NCBI RefSeq assembly: GCF_009017415.1
Contig: NC_092403.1
Coordinates: 2,852,001-2,916,000 of the forward strand
Direction: 5' to 3'
Length of the DNA stretch: 64,000 bases
Source: Aspergillus flavus
Taxonomy: Eukaryota; Ascomycota; Eurotiomycetes; Eurotiales; Aspergillaceae
Shown here: in pieces, positions 26,544 to 38,615 of the stretch
Layout: every line of letters begins with the position of its first letter
Position numbering within the stretch: position 1 is the stretch's first letter
The notes under the pieces: model-generated
What the model was told of the DNA's origin: nothing
The model's input: only the letters and a program-made list of their open reading frames with translations
Database searches by the model: none
Position numbers and translations under genes: made by a program

Positions 26544-27621
26544 TCGTTGTTTACTCAGTATTCTGAGGAAGCTGCAACTGGCATGGTTATGTTCAATGGG
26601 GCTTAGAACAGAGTAAGACGACGCTTTCTACCTATGGAAAGATTATATAGCGTCTGCCAATACGTATAAAATATACTCTCTATATTGAAGAAACTATTTT
26701 TAAGGAACTGTCTCTTTCAAAGTTATACTTCTCTTTTGTCTGATTTATGACTTTCTTCTCCTTTGTCAATGTATCTTTTATCTACTGTATTCTATCTATA
26801 ATAGAGTCTGTATTTGGCTTGGAAGAGAGGTAAATAGAAACTTGTCCTATCTAATACTTTGATAATTACTGAAAAATAGCCATTACTATAGCGGCTGTGC
26901 CTTGGTTCAGGCCTTGATTTTGGTTGGGGTTGGGGGTTAGTACTATGTACCCATGTATGTAGATAGCTTGGTAATTTTACCTTCTAATTTGTATAGGTAG
27001 CTCTCTGGCACAGTAAATATGCGGTTTCTTGATGTAAAGATATACTTTTTATAGATTGTTTAGTATTTAATATAAAAATGTTCTCTTTCCAGAGACTGTT
27101 AGAGCTACTAGATATTTAATAAATAGATATAATTCTACTACCACTATATTTTATCTTCTAGCCACAGTAGTAGGAACAGGCGTTGGTACTTCTTCCTTTA
27201 AGTCAATATACCCTGGATAGATTAAGAGCTTTAGATTGTCTTTTAAAGTAATGATATCGGAATCTGGTTCTTTTTCAGTGTTAGTACCCTCTCTTGACTG
27301 TTATCCCACTTGTCCGTACAATACCATTTTTCACAGCAGGCTATCCTATATAGTGGAAGGTAATACTTTAGACTCATTAGTATAATGCCTAGGCCATATG
27401 CCATAAGTCGGGAACTGCATCGCACATCCTATCCTCGCAATGGGGATATTTCCGGCGAGATTGAGTATTGCAAATTTTCTATCAGATACAATTCTTTTTG
27501 TGGCTGTTTATATACACGCTTCTAGTATGCGATATTCGATGATAGAATAAGTTGGGAAGATTGCCCGGCTCGGAACCAAGCTGTTTTAGTGATTGGTCCT
27601 TGATCCGTGCGAAATGATCTA
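26544..27621. other. AT-rich intergenic with possible element relics
   Basis: About 1.1 kb of AT-rich sequence. On the minus strand near 27165-27290 a short open stretch reads like eroded protein (ITLKDNLKLLIYPGYIDLK), possibly from an old mobile element, but I cannot assign it. No intact gene is seen. Confidence 0.4.
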
Positions 27622-27873
27622 TCAATCAAAGTTCCCAACTGCCGTTGTATCAACACCGATAATAATATACCCAACCATGCCCTTGGCCACATCCTTGCCC
27701 TCTGCCAGGACAATGGACATAATTGGGTTATACCCGCCTGCCGTATCCTGGGAGAAAATGGAGTCTTCAGCATTGGTGGTCCGGTTGATCTGAGTATGGG
27801 AAGCATAAACTTGTCCATGAGTGTATGGATTGGCTTCTGAAGTAGCTAAGCTATCATTATCTGCAGTATTAGC
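27622..27873 (-). pseudogene. Unassigned protein-like open frame, C-terminal fragment
   Basis: An 83-codon frame bounded by stops reads as normal protein, with segments such as PYTHGQVYASHTQINRTT, GGYNPIMSIVL and KGMVGYIIIGVD. It has no Met near its beginning and no splice acceptor that I trust. I do not recognise the family. It looks like the last exon of a gene whose upstream part is gone or unreadable. Other frames here also give short open stretches but with less natural composition. Confidence 0.35.
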
Positions 27874-28381
27874 TCAGTTCAAAGGGTGGTATTACTTCAG
27901 ACCATGGGCTTTGATTTAGCCAATCAAAGAAGATGGAATATATGCAACGAAGTGCAAGGAGAGGATCGAATCTGCTTGTAGATCAACTAGGCGACTTTAA
28001 GATGCCTGAGACAGAGATTCCTTTGCTTTGCTTTTCCCTTTTCACTACTTGGCAATCTTCATGATAGCGTGGTCTCTATCGCACCATTTTCTAGCTTCTG
28101 TGTAGGATGCATGGTTTTCTCACTTCAGTTAGTCTGAGTCTTATATTGTTACTGTATTCAGTAGGAGAAAGCTCCAGAACTTCATGTTTTCCTTCTATAC
28201 CATGCTAAACTAATAAGAAAGATGCTTTGCTAGTAGTTGATATCCCGGAGAATCTCCGATGCGGGGATTGAAGTATCTGCGGGGTTGCCCGAAGCCATGT
28301 CCAGACATTAAAAGAGAACCCACATTCTTACAGTTATCTTAAACCTGGATAGTGTGGTATACTCTGTACATATACATAGAA
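27874..28381. other. Intergenic upstream of the SDR gene
   Basis: About 500 bases. I see no gene or distinct regulatory element. Confidence 0.6.
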
Positions 28382-29395
28382 ATGGTTCTCGCACAGCCGG
28401 AAAACAAGCATGTATTGAAGGCTTTTGACCTTTCAGGCAAAGTCGCCGCCGTGACTGGTAGGTTCTGTTATATGAACAGTACTACACTTAACGTCCGCTC
28501 AGTAACTTACCCAGTATTCCTTCAGGTGGCGCCCGTGGTATTGGTCTAGAAGTCTCAATAGCATTAGCAGAAGCCGGGGCCGATGTAAGTCTTGACCCTA
28601 CAGTTGCTCCATATGAACAAGCGACTAAGCTATAACCAAGGTCGCTCTGATCTATAACTCATCCAAGACAGCCGAAACACTTGCAACCGAGGTAGCAACC
28701 AAGCACAACGTCAAAGCAGCAGCGTATCAAGCCGACGTGGCGAACCAAGAAGACATCGAAAAGGCAATCAAGCAAATCGCTGCCGACTTTGGGAAATTAG
28801 ACATCATTGTCGCGAACTCAGGAATCTGTTCCAATGTTCCTGCAGAGGATTATACTACAGAACAATGGCATAATATTACCAAGGTTAACTTGGACGGTGC
28901 ATTTTATACTGCCCAGGCTGCAGCACGGATTTTCAAGGAGCAGGGACACGGGAATGTTATTTTCACGGCGTCTGTTAGTGCGACTCTGGTGAATGTGCCT
29001 CAGAAACAAGCTGCAGTAAGTGAATTCATGTATGAAGTTGTGCAGGGCTAATGATAGTAGTATAATGCCTCAAAGGCTGCGGTTGTTCAGATGGCTAAGT
29101 GTCTGTCTGTTGAATGGGTGGATTTCTGTCGTGTGAACTGTATCTCTCCTGGATTTATTGCAACGGATATTCTGGATATTCATCCCAAAGAGTGGCGCGA
29201 GAAGTGGTTCGATATGATTCCAGCAAAACGGATGGCGGAGGCTTATGAGCTTAAGGGAGTAAGTATATACCATCTTTTACGTGGGTTTTACTTGCTAATT
29301 ATTGTTGATAGGCGTATGTCTTCTGTGCTTCGGACGCGTCGAGTTACATGACTGGTGCGAATATTGTCATTGATGGCGGCTATACTCTTCCTTGA
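28382..29395 (+). CDS. Short-chain dehydrogenase/reductase, sorbose reductase or mannitol dehydrogenase-like
   Basis: Five exons (28382-28457, 28526-28584, 28641-29015, 29061-29258, 29312-29395) join in frame to 263 residues, the normal size of a classical SDR. The cofactor loop TGGARGIG is rebuilt across intron 1. It is followed by DIIVANSG, the active-site Ser region (TASVSA), YNASK with the catalytic Tyr and Lys, and NCISPGFIATDIL. The last residues are IDGGYTLP. Choosing the acceptor at 29060 matters: it keeps YNASK, whereas the next AG at 29076 would delete it. Sequence style resembles fungal NADP(H)-dependent sorbose reductase/mannitol 2-dehydrogenase proteins. The polyol or ketose substrate is not certain. 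It is cytosolic by lack of targeting signals. It may be unrelated to the NRPS cluster. Confidence 0.88.
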
Positions 29396-30382
29396 TAGAG
29401 TTTGTGTTGGGCAGTAATTTAATATTTCTCATCCAGAAGTTCGGCATGAAATATTGATTATATGAGGACAGTGTAGGAAATTCCCGTCGTAGATTAGCAT
29501 GCGTTGGCTGGGAGTATATAGCGAACCTTTTTGATATTTTTTGAAATACTTTTCTTCTCTCCTTCGGTTGACAGAATATTTGTTTACTATAACAAAACCA
29601 AAGCAGCTACAAATAATACGTAGTATATCATTCAATGTCAGGAATAAATAACAACCACTGGGTTCGTCTACATATGGCCCAATAGGAAGCTCAACGTCAG
29701 GTGAAATCCCAATCTGTAAGCCCGACACCCATAAAGACATCCACCGACCTCAGTCCTCTCCAGAGCAGAACATCACCCTCAAGAAATCGGTCATGCGTCA
29801 TCCCACGGATGATGTGGCTATGCTCCGACCGTTACAAACCCGTCTGCAGCATTGCGCCAATGAAGTTGGACAATTCCATCCGATATCGCGGGTAAGCGCC
29901 GACTACGTGGCTGCCATGCGCTCCACTCAACACCAATCGCTTGAAACCTTCTCTGATGTGTCACCGTCTAAGCCCGAGGAGTTCACTCGCCTATCAGAAG
30001 AGCGATCAGAGACAGGCACACCGGAATCTTCCAATCCGATATGCCCAAAGTGCGGGGCAATTTTCAGTGCAGATAATGCGGCCCCAACTTTCTCTTTGTT
30101 AGCGGTCAACGCACTGGTTTCATCAACTCGTGCGATGGAGGTCACTGGTGCCCTAATTTTGCCTGTGTAGTGCTGCTTTTTTCGCTCATGCGATTTGCCG
30201 TGAGGCTTTTGTCTTCACTGACTTTCCCCTGTTTGTGTTACGGCTGCTTGCATGGAAGACGTAGCTTTCGACGAGTGATAAAAGAAGGGCTGACTCTCTT
30301 TTCGTCTTTGTTTTATTTTTATTTCTTTGAATAGATATCATTATTAATATCTGATTTCTCCTCAAAATCGTGACAAACAAAG
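29396..30382. other. Intergenic with eroded coding relic
   Basis: About 1 kb between two plus-strand genes. It holds the minus-strand relic at 29697-29960 and several overlapping open frames in both directions, none convincing. The last 200 bases are a pyrimidine-rich leader of the patatin gene. Confidence 0.4.
29697..29960 (-). pseudogene. Eroded coding fragment with an in-frame stop, family not recognised
   Basis: One minus-strand frame of 88 codons reads as protein (REGFKRLVLSGAHGSHVV, YRMELSNFIGAMLQTGL, then a TAA, then THDRFLEGDVLLWRGL and VDVFMGVGLTDWDF). Composition on both sides of the stop is alike, which suggests a single decayed exon. I cannot name the family. Confidence 0.3.
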
Positions 30383-31510
30383 ATGTCAGGCCGAAACATC
30401 AACCTCCTAAGCCTAGATGGCGGAGGCGTGCGAGGTCTCTCCTCGCTTATCGTCCTCAAAGAAATCATGGAATCCATAGACCGCGAGAATCCCCCCAAGC
30501 CATGCGACTACTTCGATTTGATAGGAGGCAGCGGATCGGGTGGGTTCGTTTGCCATTCAGGCTGTGACCTGACAATATATGAATACTCACCAATATCGCA
30601 GGTTAATAGCGATCATGCTCGGGCGCCTGGAAATGGACATTGACCAGTGCATCCATGCTTACAAGCTACTATCCATGAATGTGTTCTCCCAAAAGAGACT
30701 CCTACCCATCGGTAGCAATCTGCGCAGTCGCGCGAAATATGACATCAAGAAGGTGGAATTGGCGTTGCGGAAGATCCTGCGAGAACTGAGTTATGAGAAG
30801 GATACTCTTCTGAGGGAGGAGGCGGGGTGTAAGGTGTAAGTGTTCTTTTTTATTCTTGCTCTTGTTGTTTATGTTGGTGGTGCTGTTTCCTTGGTTGTGG
30901 AGAAGGTATTTGGACTAATTGCATGAGTAGATTTGTTTGTGCCACCGATGATACAAATCGGAGACTTGTCCACTTGACAAGTTACCCGAGTAAATACTGC
31001 TCAAATGAGCTTTTCAAGTCTGCGAAGGTCTATGAAGCCGGTGCGGCTTCTTTCGCTCACTCGCCTCTTTTCGACTCTGTTAAGATCGGGCCCAGTGGGC
31101 GGCGGTTCCACGATAGTAGCTTAGAAGCGAACAATCCGATGAGAGAGGTGTGGATCGAGGCCAGAGGTGTGTGGCCAGCGGGGACCTTGGAGAATCAATT
31201 GAAATGCATGGTTTCGATTGGAACCGGGGAACCGTCAATCAAGCGGTCTCGCAGACGACTGTTTGGTTTGGTCAAAGGGGCTGATGTGGATGCTGTGGAC
31301 CCAGAAATTGATACGAATCGGTTCATTCAGGAACATACCGAACTGGATGATGAGAACCGGTTGTTTCGGTTCGATGTTCCTAATGGGCTGGGGGAGATTG
31401 ATCTGGATAGTATTGAGGAGATGGAGACCATTGTTGATGCCACTCAGGATTATCTTGAGAAGGAGCTTGTGTATAAGCAGATACGGAGGTGCGGGAGGGC
31501 ACTTGCTTGA
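30383..31510 (+). CDS. Patatin-like phospholipase domain protein, nucleophile motif altered
   Basis: Three exons (30383-30543, 30602-30835, 30931-31510) join in frame to 324 residues. The oxyanion-hole motif DGGGVRG is near residue 15. FDLIGGSGSGGLIAIML follows, where the family has G-T-S-T-G, so the position of the nucleophilic Ser is Gly, with Ser on both sides. The intron here uses a non-consensus GTTCGT donor, but no other splice keeps the frame. CKVFVCATDD and FHDSSLEANNP follow. The Asp of the catalytic dyad region is kept, but the usual Gly-Gly/Ala after it is Ser-Ser. Patatins hydrolyse membrane lipid esters. In fungi this domain is also the N-terminal effector of NLR proteins, and the end of this gene lies where a NACHT or NB-ARC would begin there. 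It may be a stand-alone copy with weak or no activity. Confidence 0.85.
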
Positions 31511-32998
31511 TTTCACAGTCTAGGGTGATGTGATCATGGTTTGTTTGGAGGCTCTCTGCTTTAGGTTGGTTCTTTGCGTTCTGGTCGGCTTTTTTGGACT
31601 TATTTGATGAGTATATCTAAGTTTAGTCTCTTCAATAAAGAGATTTGACGGAAGCTATGGATAAGAGTATCTATGGAGTTTTGATTAGCATATTTTTCTG
31701 TTCAACAGTATCTTATCAAGGATAAGAGATACCTCTATAATCTTTTCCACCATTCTTCTCGGCTTATTAACAACAACCTTCCCTCGTTCTAAAAATGTCA
31801 TTCATTGCCCTGAGATGACGTGCAATCTCAGCACTAAAGATCAATGTTTTTTTGCTAGTTAATCCCTGCATACTACAGCGAATCAGAAGAACACACTCGG
31901 CCCGACATTAAGACCGACAAACAAATTACTTCTATCACTCAATCCAGCCACTTGAATAATTACTACTTCAAGTTTCGTTCAATATACGTGACCACCAAAA
32001 AGGAGCTTCACTCTTACCTCTATCAGCCACATCAGTACTCAAAGACAATAGTCCTAGCAGAGGTACAGTACCGCAATTTACCTGTCATTTCGTTTATTGC
32101 ACTAGTAACAACGTCCAGAAAACCACATAAAGCATAGATGGATAACCACTTAGAGAAAGGGGGAGAGTCAACTCCTAAAATAAACACCACCAGACGTGCT
32201 CTCGAATGCATGGAACTTTCTTCGATACTTACTTATATCCGACTGGTTATTGAGGATTGGTTCCGTTTTAAGGAGGCCTATCCGTTCCCTTACAACGCCT
32301 GGTGGGTTGTGTTTCAGTTCATCATCCTGTATCTGTATCTCGCGTATAGGTGATCAAGAGGATATTTATTCGCACGTTGTTAAATGTGGTTTAAGGAAGT
32401 TAAAACAGCAGCCATCCACCTTGAGGTTTTCTAATCATCACATACCCAACACCATATGTTACCCACTCAATAACGACAAAGCTGTCGACAGAAGATCTTA
32501 AATCATAATTCTTCATATCTATTCTTGAACTGCTAAAGACGAGAGAAAGATCATCGCGCATAGCTATAGTGAAATTTCACTTCTCAAGGTTACTAATGCT
32601 TCGTATTCTGCACTGTGCACTCGCGCGTTCTCTCAGCACTAGACATCAGTTTAAAGTGTGTTATTTGGCTGGGTGAAGTGCTAATCTAGGATAGATGCTT
32701 TATGCTTGAAATCTGGGTTTTTCTTAGAACGAGCGTCGAGGGGGTACTGAGTTAGGCGAGAAGATACCATCTGTATTAGAGAAATGAGCAACACAACGCA
32801 GCAATACAATGCATTACTGTAAGTAGATATAGTGAAGAGACTTTATTGGGGCTGCTCATTGCATACAGTACGTAGACTTCAAAATAGAATCCAGAAAAAA
32901 AGCATTTCGTAGCTTGGTATAGACCTATTCAGTACATCACCAGCGAAACGTCAATATAGTATCATGCTAATGTTGGAAGCCACAATATGATGCCTGAA
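31511..32998. other. Long intergenic region
   Basis: About 1.5 kb. Two short plus-strand open frames (31952-32137 and 32138-32353) abut but show no family features, no signal and no splice support, and I do not call them. No RNA gene or clear element seen. Confidence 0.5.
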
Positions 32999-35060
32999 CT
33001 ACTTCAAATAGAAAACCAGATCAGCGCCGGGCTGTCTCTCAAAAGCCAATCATCCATTACCCATAAATCTGAACGGGTTAGAGGTATTATATTGGATCTC
33101 AAAATGCTCGGGGCGGAGTTTTTCTATACATGCTATATAGACCGTTAGCAGGACTTTCGGGTGTTGGTGTTGAGAAGGCTAGCATACCTTTGAAATGAAG
33201 TACACTTCCTGGGTACATCGCTGTGACAGTGTTATCGGCCCCTTCGTTCCTTTTATTGTACCAGGCGTGACAGCCCTTGGACCAGACACAGCGCTTCAGG
33301 GTTTCTTGAGCGAATTTATTATAAGCATGGACCACGGAGTCTTTCACGACGACAGGTCTGGAGGAAATTAGTTCTTGTCGTGAATTCGAGGGGAAAGACT
33401 CCTGAAATGCACTTGATATCCTCTGTCGCAATCTTCTCGATCCAGTCCAGCATTTAGCTAGCCGAGAAGTAGATCGCGGCAGGCAAAGAGCCATGGCCAA
33501 CGGGATAGTTTGGTCCACCAAAAATAAAATAGTTAGGAACTTTTGCAGCACATGTCGCAAAGTATGCTTCTGCCGTGTCCTTCCATCCCTCATCGAGCCG
33601 GCGACTGTCGCGCCCGATTAACTCCCAGGGAGGAATGAATGAGTAGTTGAAACCCGTGGCGCAGACGATCAAGTCGAATTCTTCTTCTCCTTCGTCTGTC
33701 TCGATACCGTTTGGTGTAATGCGATTGATCTTACTAAATGCTATCCTAGAGTTGTCCTCCTAGATAGTCTCCAGATAGCCTTCGCCGGGACTAATACGTC
33801 GACACCCAATTTCGTACGTTGGTATCAGCGTCTTGACCAGCTCGGCGTTCTTGGATAGACGGCTTCGCATCACTCCCTGTACCCACTCGTAGAGGGCCTT
33901 GCTTTCCTCAGATCCTGAGATCATTGCGTTATAAACGCTGTTGATACTGCAGTTGACCTCATGTTACCCGGACGTTAGGTAAAAAGCGGGCTGACGGAGA
34001 GACATACGCCCCCTCAATAGATTTCCTATACTCCAGAAACTCGTCTGGATTATCCTGGAATCGCTGCTTTTCCTCTTCTGTGTATTGGAAGTTTGTACCT
34101 ATACCATCCCTCGTCAATTAACCACCGAGGTTAGGCGTAGTCCAAATAGCATGTCGAATGCAATTGACCAGCTTTGCGGCGTTAGGTTGAAGAGAAGGAA
34201 TTACCTGGATTCCTGACGAGCCGTTGCCGAGGACTGCGATTTTCTTTCCCTCGTAGTTGTATTCCGGATCCCTATTAATTTAATCTATTGCTCATGCTAT
34301 TCTATGGATAGATTGATCCTACCATCGAGCAGTATGGCGTAGTTTTCCTTTAAAGGTATCCAACCCCTCGATCTCTTGCCATTTCCATTGACTGTCATCG
34401 TTAGATTATCTTCATAGCAGAAGTAGATGAAAACTTACTTCAAAACACCACTCCCATCCAGTACGATATCCGCCTCATCTTCTATAATGAGCCCACCCTG
34501 TTGCAATTGAAGTTTCCATTTCCCCTGCGTCTCACACCAAATTGCCTTGACAAGCTTCGTATTGAACTTGATCTTTTCCTTCAGATCGTACTTCTCAGCA
34601 GTGCTGACAATATACTCCTGGATCTCCTTTCCACTGGCATAGTAGCTAGACCACGCGGGATTAGGTGCAAACGGGAACTGATAACTGTCTTGTTTGAGTT
34701 AATTTTCTACTCCAGATCTTCCAGGATATGAGTATCACATACGAACAGGAACATCACTAGAATCATCAGCAAAAAATGATCTATGCACAGCATACCAAAT
34801 TAAGGTACTCACCACGCCACTCCAGGATAAATATTCTCAAACCACGTGCCACCAACTTCCGGATTCTTCTCGTAAATAGTGAGATCAAGGAAGTCTAGAG
34901 GCTTCTCGTGCTTTAATTTATACGCAATGGTTAAACCAGAGAGACCTGCTCCGATACACACCACGCGCAGCTTTCTGGGTGTGAAGGCAAAGAGGGAGGG
35001 ATTGACTTTTCAGTCGTTCTGGGCTTCGCCATTGGAGATGGAGGTCTCGTTTGAGGGCAT
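32999..35060 (-). pseudogene. FAD-dependent Baeyer-Villiger-type monooxygenase, disrupted
   Basis: Translation across introns recovers nearly a whole flavin monooxygenase of the BVMO/FMO group: CIGAGLSGLTIAYKL (FAD dinucleotide fold), YPGVACDVPVH, LGNGSSGIQVIPS (NADP fold), FDLIVCATGFNYSF and the C-terminal FRFMGNG...GADLVFYLK. Introns near 34800, 34690, 34440, 34270, 34000 and 33180 splice cleanly. At least five in-frame stops interrupt it: TGA after AQND about 17 codons in, TAA after TPNLGG, TAG after GYLETI, TAG after IYFSAS and TGA after FMGNG. No alternative splicing avoids them all. Such enzymes insert oxygen into ketones or hydroxylate terpenes and polyketides. The gene sits about 2 kb from a terpene synthase and may be a lost tailoring step. 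The stop at GYLETI fits a CAG to TAG change. The others have several possible origins. Confidence 0.9.
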
Positions 35061-36251
35061 TCTGTATTAATAAGTGATGGGATATGGGTAGGGGTGGATC
35101 AAGAATTACATCTGGGGCCAGGGGTATCGGTTTCATTTTATAGGGCTATGGCCGTGAAATCACGAGTCCGTGACATGACTCGCGATTGACAGCTGCTCGC
35201 TTTTGGGATTCGGCTGTTGGCTAGTTTGTTGGAGGTTGCTAGTGGTAGTTTAGGGCATTGCGGATGTTGATTTAAATGTTGATCTACCCGGGTCAATCCG
35301 TGTTTGGTTATGTTGGCCGGTCAGTTGCGTTAGTTGTTAGCCTACGAGCAAGTGCTTGATGTAGATAATGAGAACATTTTAAGAGGGAAAAATATATAAA
35401 AACAAAAACAAAAGTCTGCGAGGCTAAGGTGACTGCCATGTGGTTCTCAGCAGTTTCTACATATGCGTCGCGAAACTGCTTAGGCTATACCATGCAATGC
35501 AATGCAATTGCTGAAGTTCCCAAGGTCTCCACTATTTCATATCTACCCCATATGCATATCCATGCTTCATGCAGCGTAGCACTGGCCTTCTCGTTAAGCA
35601 TATGGAATTACGCAATTCGCTCCGACGTGCAGTAGTTGAGACGGCGGAGGCCAGTAGTCCTTAAGAAGGATTCGCCCCATGGGGCCTAACGGCTGCTAAT
35701 TTATGTAAATGAGGCTAATGACCACCGTTAAGTGGAGCCACAGGAATTCGATCCGCCCGAGCCGAGATTGCGATTGTTTTACGATAGGACACTGCACGCT
35801 CTATTGATTGCCGCAATTTGGGCTTGGCAATTGTACATTGTATGCACCTCATAGGAAGTAGTACGGGGAATCCTGTATTACTTGAAATGTCCCTAGGCTG
35901 TGTTCCCACTGGTGCTCCCTTCGGAGCCCGGTTTTCGCGTCGATACTGGCTGTGTAGGCGTTTGATGGCCGCCGAAGCGTGAAAGTAACAACTCCTTCGG
36001 TGAACCGACCATTACTCTCGATCTTACAGAGAACCACACACCAAGAGATAGTTTAGTAGTTATTGCGTCAATATTCTTGCGGTCTTGGAAATCCTACGCC
36101 GAGTCATTGCCAGAGTAAGGGTGCAACATGCGACTATGGCGGCAGACGATTTAGAAGATAATAATGTGATAACGACTATAAACGTAACGATTATTCTACA
36201 TGTTTCAGATGCATACACAGCACTGCGTGCTACATATATACCCGTCTAGAA
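35061..36251. other. Intergenic region
   Basis: About 1.2 kb with only short open frames in several directions and no recognisable protein, RNA or repeat. Confidence 0.5.
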
Positions 36252-36706
36252 TCATGACTTGAAGGGATCGTGTCCCCAGTTCTTCAACGACCGGTGGCTC
36301 TTACTGTTGGGATCCTGCTTGGCTTTCTCCTCTTGTGCCAAATGCCGCTTACAATACGACACTACCCGTCGCATGTGGTCGATGTCCTGGTCCGAGTATC
36401 CCTCTGGATCCTTGGATGGGTTGTGTTCGAGGATATCGACGATCTTGCGACCGCTGTGCTTTGTTAGTTTTTCATACAAAGATTGTAAGAGGGGTGTGAG
36501 TAGATGAGACCTTTCATGCCCAATTGTCTCTCCAGATTCACCACTCCACCCGGAAGACTGCGACTGTTCTTCTTTGAGCCAGTTGCGGAGTTCGTTTGGG
36601 GTCATGTTGACCAGGTCGTTGAATTCCCTGGATGTGAGTTAGCTCGGGATTAGGGCTGAGAGAGAAGGGCAGTGTACTCGATAACGGTGTTCTTATCTTT
36701 GACCAT
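36252..36706 (-). CDS. DUF3140 family protein
   Basis: Two exons, 36706-36678 and 36627-36252, joined across a 50-base intron, give 134 residues. The start MVKDKNTVIE with EFNDLVNMTPNEL is typical of DUF3140 proteins, as are GRKIVDIL, SDQDIDHMRRVVSYCKRHLAQ and the C-terminal LKNWGHDPFKS. The family is small and soluble, occurs in bacteria and fungi, and has no established biochemical function as far as I know. The first exon is only 29 bases. It is the first of four or five consecutive minus-strand genes ending with the transcription factor, but nothing ties it functionally to the terpene synthase. Confidence 0.85.
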
Positions 36707-37149
36707 TGTGATTGCTATTCTAGGAGTCGTACTATTCCTTGGTGATAATAAGTAATTGCCCTTTTGCTTGTCGGGAGGAGTTTGCGATCTATTTATGTCA
36801 GAATGGAACTGACGTCATGGATGGATGGGTATAATTGAGTTCATTATGATGCTCGGGCTGCTCGGCTGTTCGTTTTAAGTGCGCCTCCCGGAAGTTAATC
36901 TGGGTTAAGGTATAGCTATGCGGTCATATGTGACAAGGGTTGGGACAGTGACCGGGATGATATCATAGCATATTTCTTCCATACTACCCAAGTACATATG
37001 ACAACGATCTATCTATCAACTTTATTGATTTCGCACCAAATCGACAGTCTTTCACCTATAACCCAGCCGTGCAACCCAGGTCGATGAATATCCAGGTAGA
37101 ATCGTGAATACAATGAACTAGCCCACGGTGCGTGGAGAACATATTGCAG
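36707..37149. other. Intergenic region
   Basis: About 440 bases between the DUF3140 start and the terpene synthase stop, containing the DUF3140 promoter. No further feature seen. Confidence 0.6.
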
Positions 37150-38503
37150 TCACGTAGAAATCACCCTTGCAGCTTTATCACCTCCGTAACGGCCAGATGT
37201 AATCGAGTAAAAGATCTGCCCGGCAAGACATTCAGCTAACGCCTTTACAAATCGGATCTGAGCACTGTTCAAGAGGCCGGACGATATTAGCTTTTTAAAC
37301 TCCCCGGAAAACGCACACTCCGTGTCCAAAATGAAACCCCAAGGAAGCTGCTTCGCCACTACCGGAGAGACCTGGTATACCTTGCGTATCACCCCGATTG
37401 CGTTGATGAGCAGTCCGTCGGTTCGCTCGTACTCTTCCCTTTCCCTTTCGAAGGAGTAAAGATCATTCGTGAGAGAGATATGAGTCACATATATCCGGAC
37501 CACATTGTTGAATACTTGTATTTCCATCTCGGAGAGGTGAATGTTACAAGCAAATAAAGCTTGTGCTATAATAAATCTAATGAATGTTATCTATCTTCTG
37601 TCAGAGTGGACATATTCCGGGTTTACGTACTCACATGCAATATCATCCGATCGAAACTCTAGATAATTTCTCAACGACTCAAAGATTGCTGGTGAGATTG
37701 ACCCATACCCCTTTGTATGATTGAGCCAGGTAAATATACTAGAGAGAAGTCTCTTTCCCAAGCTCGGGTCTTCTTCAATCATTGCTGTCAAGAAACCTCC
37801 CAGCGCCTCGCGACGGCTCTGCGCGGTGCCCGTCTTCGGCTCATATGTAGCGAATATAGCATCGGTGATTGTGGATCCCTTAAGATTAACCTGAATAAAC
37901 AGTGCAATCAAGCACGACAATCTGACTTACAGCGTCCAACGGAGAAGTTTCCACAACATCTATTTTATCCGAATGTTAAGGCCAGATATCCTATGCATAG
38001 AAGATATGCCTATGTCGCTCACCGTCATGAAGAAAAACAAGCAGCATGGACTGACTTGATATCCCCGCGCGTACTGGATTCGCGTTTGGATACATATATG
38101 CAGCGGACTTGACTGATGTAGCTATGAGCTCTGTCTCCTTGCGCATCCTAACTTCCGATGACATGTCTTGTAGCTCCGGGGGCATTACTCCATCATCTCG
38201 AGTTTCTCGACACGAGTCCTCGTATATAGCATCTAGCAGTTCCCTGGTCATTCTTTCTGCTATTTTCCAGTGCTTGCTCTGTCTACAGCAGGGCAAGTAG
38301 CTAGGCCAATATATCGATAATTCGGAAGGGTACAAGACAATGAAGTTCGAGTAGCATCCAGGTCCGCCGACTCCTTCGTCTGGATGTTGGAGAAATTTGA
38401 AAAGGTTTGCATCGAAGGAAGTTCCAACGTCCAGTATAGGGTGGTACACATATGTGATGGGCATGAAATGTCCACTTTTGGTGCCATCCGTGGTTGTACC
38501 CAT
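37150..38503 (-). CDS. Class I terpene synthase
   Basis: Four exons (38503-38023, 37959-37931, 37890-37635, 37559-37150) join in frame to 391 residues. The metal-binding aspartate motif is rebuilt across intron 1 as LHDDVVE, with Asp160, Asp161 and Glu164. The second metal motif of the NSE/DTE type is NDLYSFERE, with Asn287, Ser291 and Glu295. An Arg-Tyr pair close to the C-terminus (SGRYGG) fits the conserved RY of the class. These features define an ionisation-initiated cyclase acting on a prenyl diphosphate. Length suits a single-domain sesqui- or diterpene cyclase, without a fused prenyltransferase. Product and chain length cannot be read. The 29-base second exon is small, but the splices restore conserved sequence. 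Neighbours that may work with it are the disrupted monooxygenase, the SDR at 43.5 kb and the transcription factor at 41.3 kb. Confidence 0.88.
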
Positions 38504-38615
38504 GCTTCTGGTTTTGTGTTGCTTGGCTATTGCGGAAGGTCTAGGAAACGAGACTAAAAATACACATTGTATAACAACTTTATCTCAAGAGGCCAGTCTT
38601 TATAACAATCGTGGA

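Noticed and set aside
29016..29076. SDR apparently lacking its catalytic Tyr and Lys
   Set aside because: Using the acceptor at 29060 instead of 29076 restores YNASK, so the active site is intact.
31952..32353. Two abutting plus-strand frames of 60 and 71 codons
   Set aside because: No recognisable motif or signal, and neither frame extends by splicing. Chance frames are more likely.
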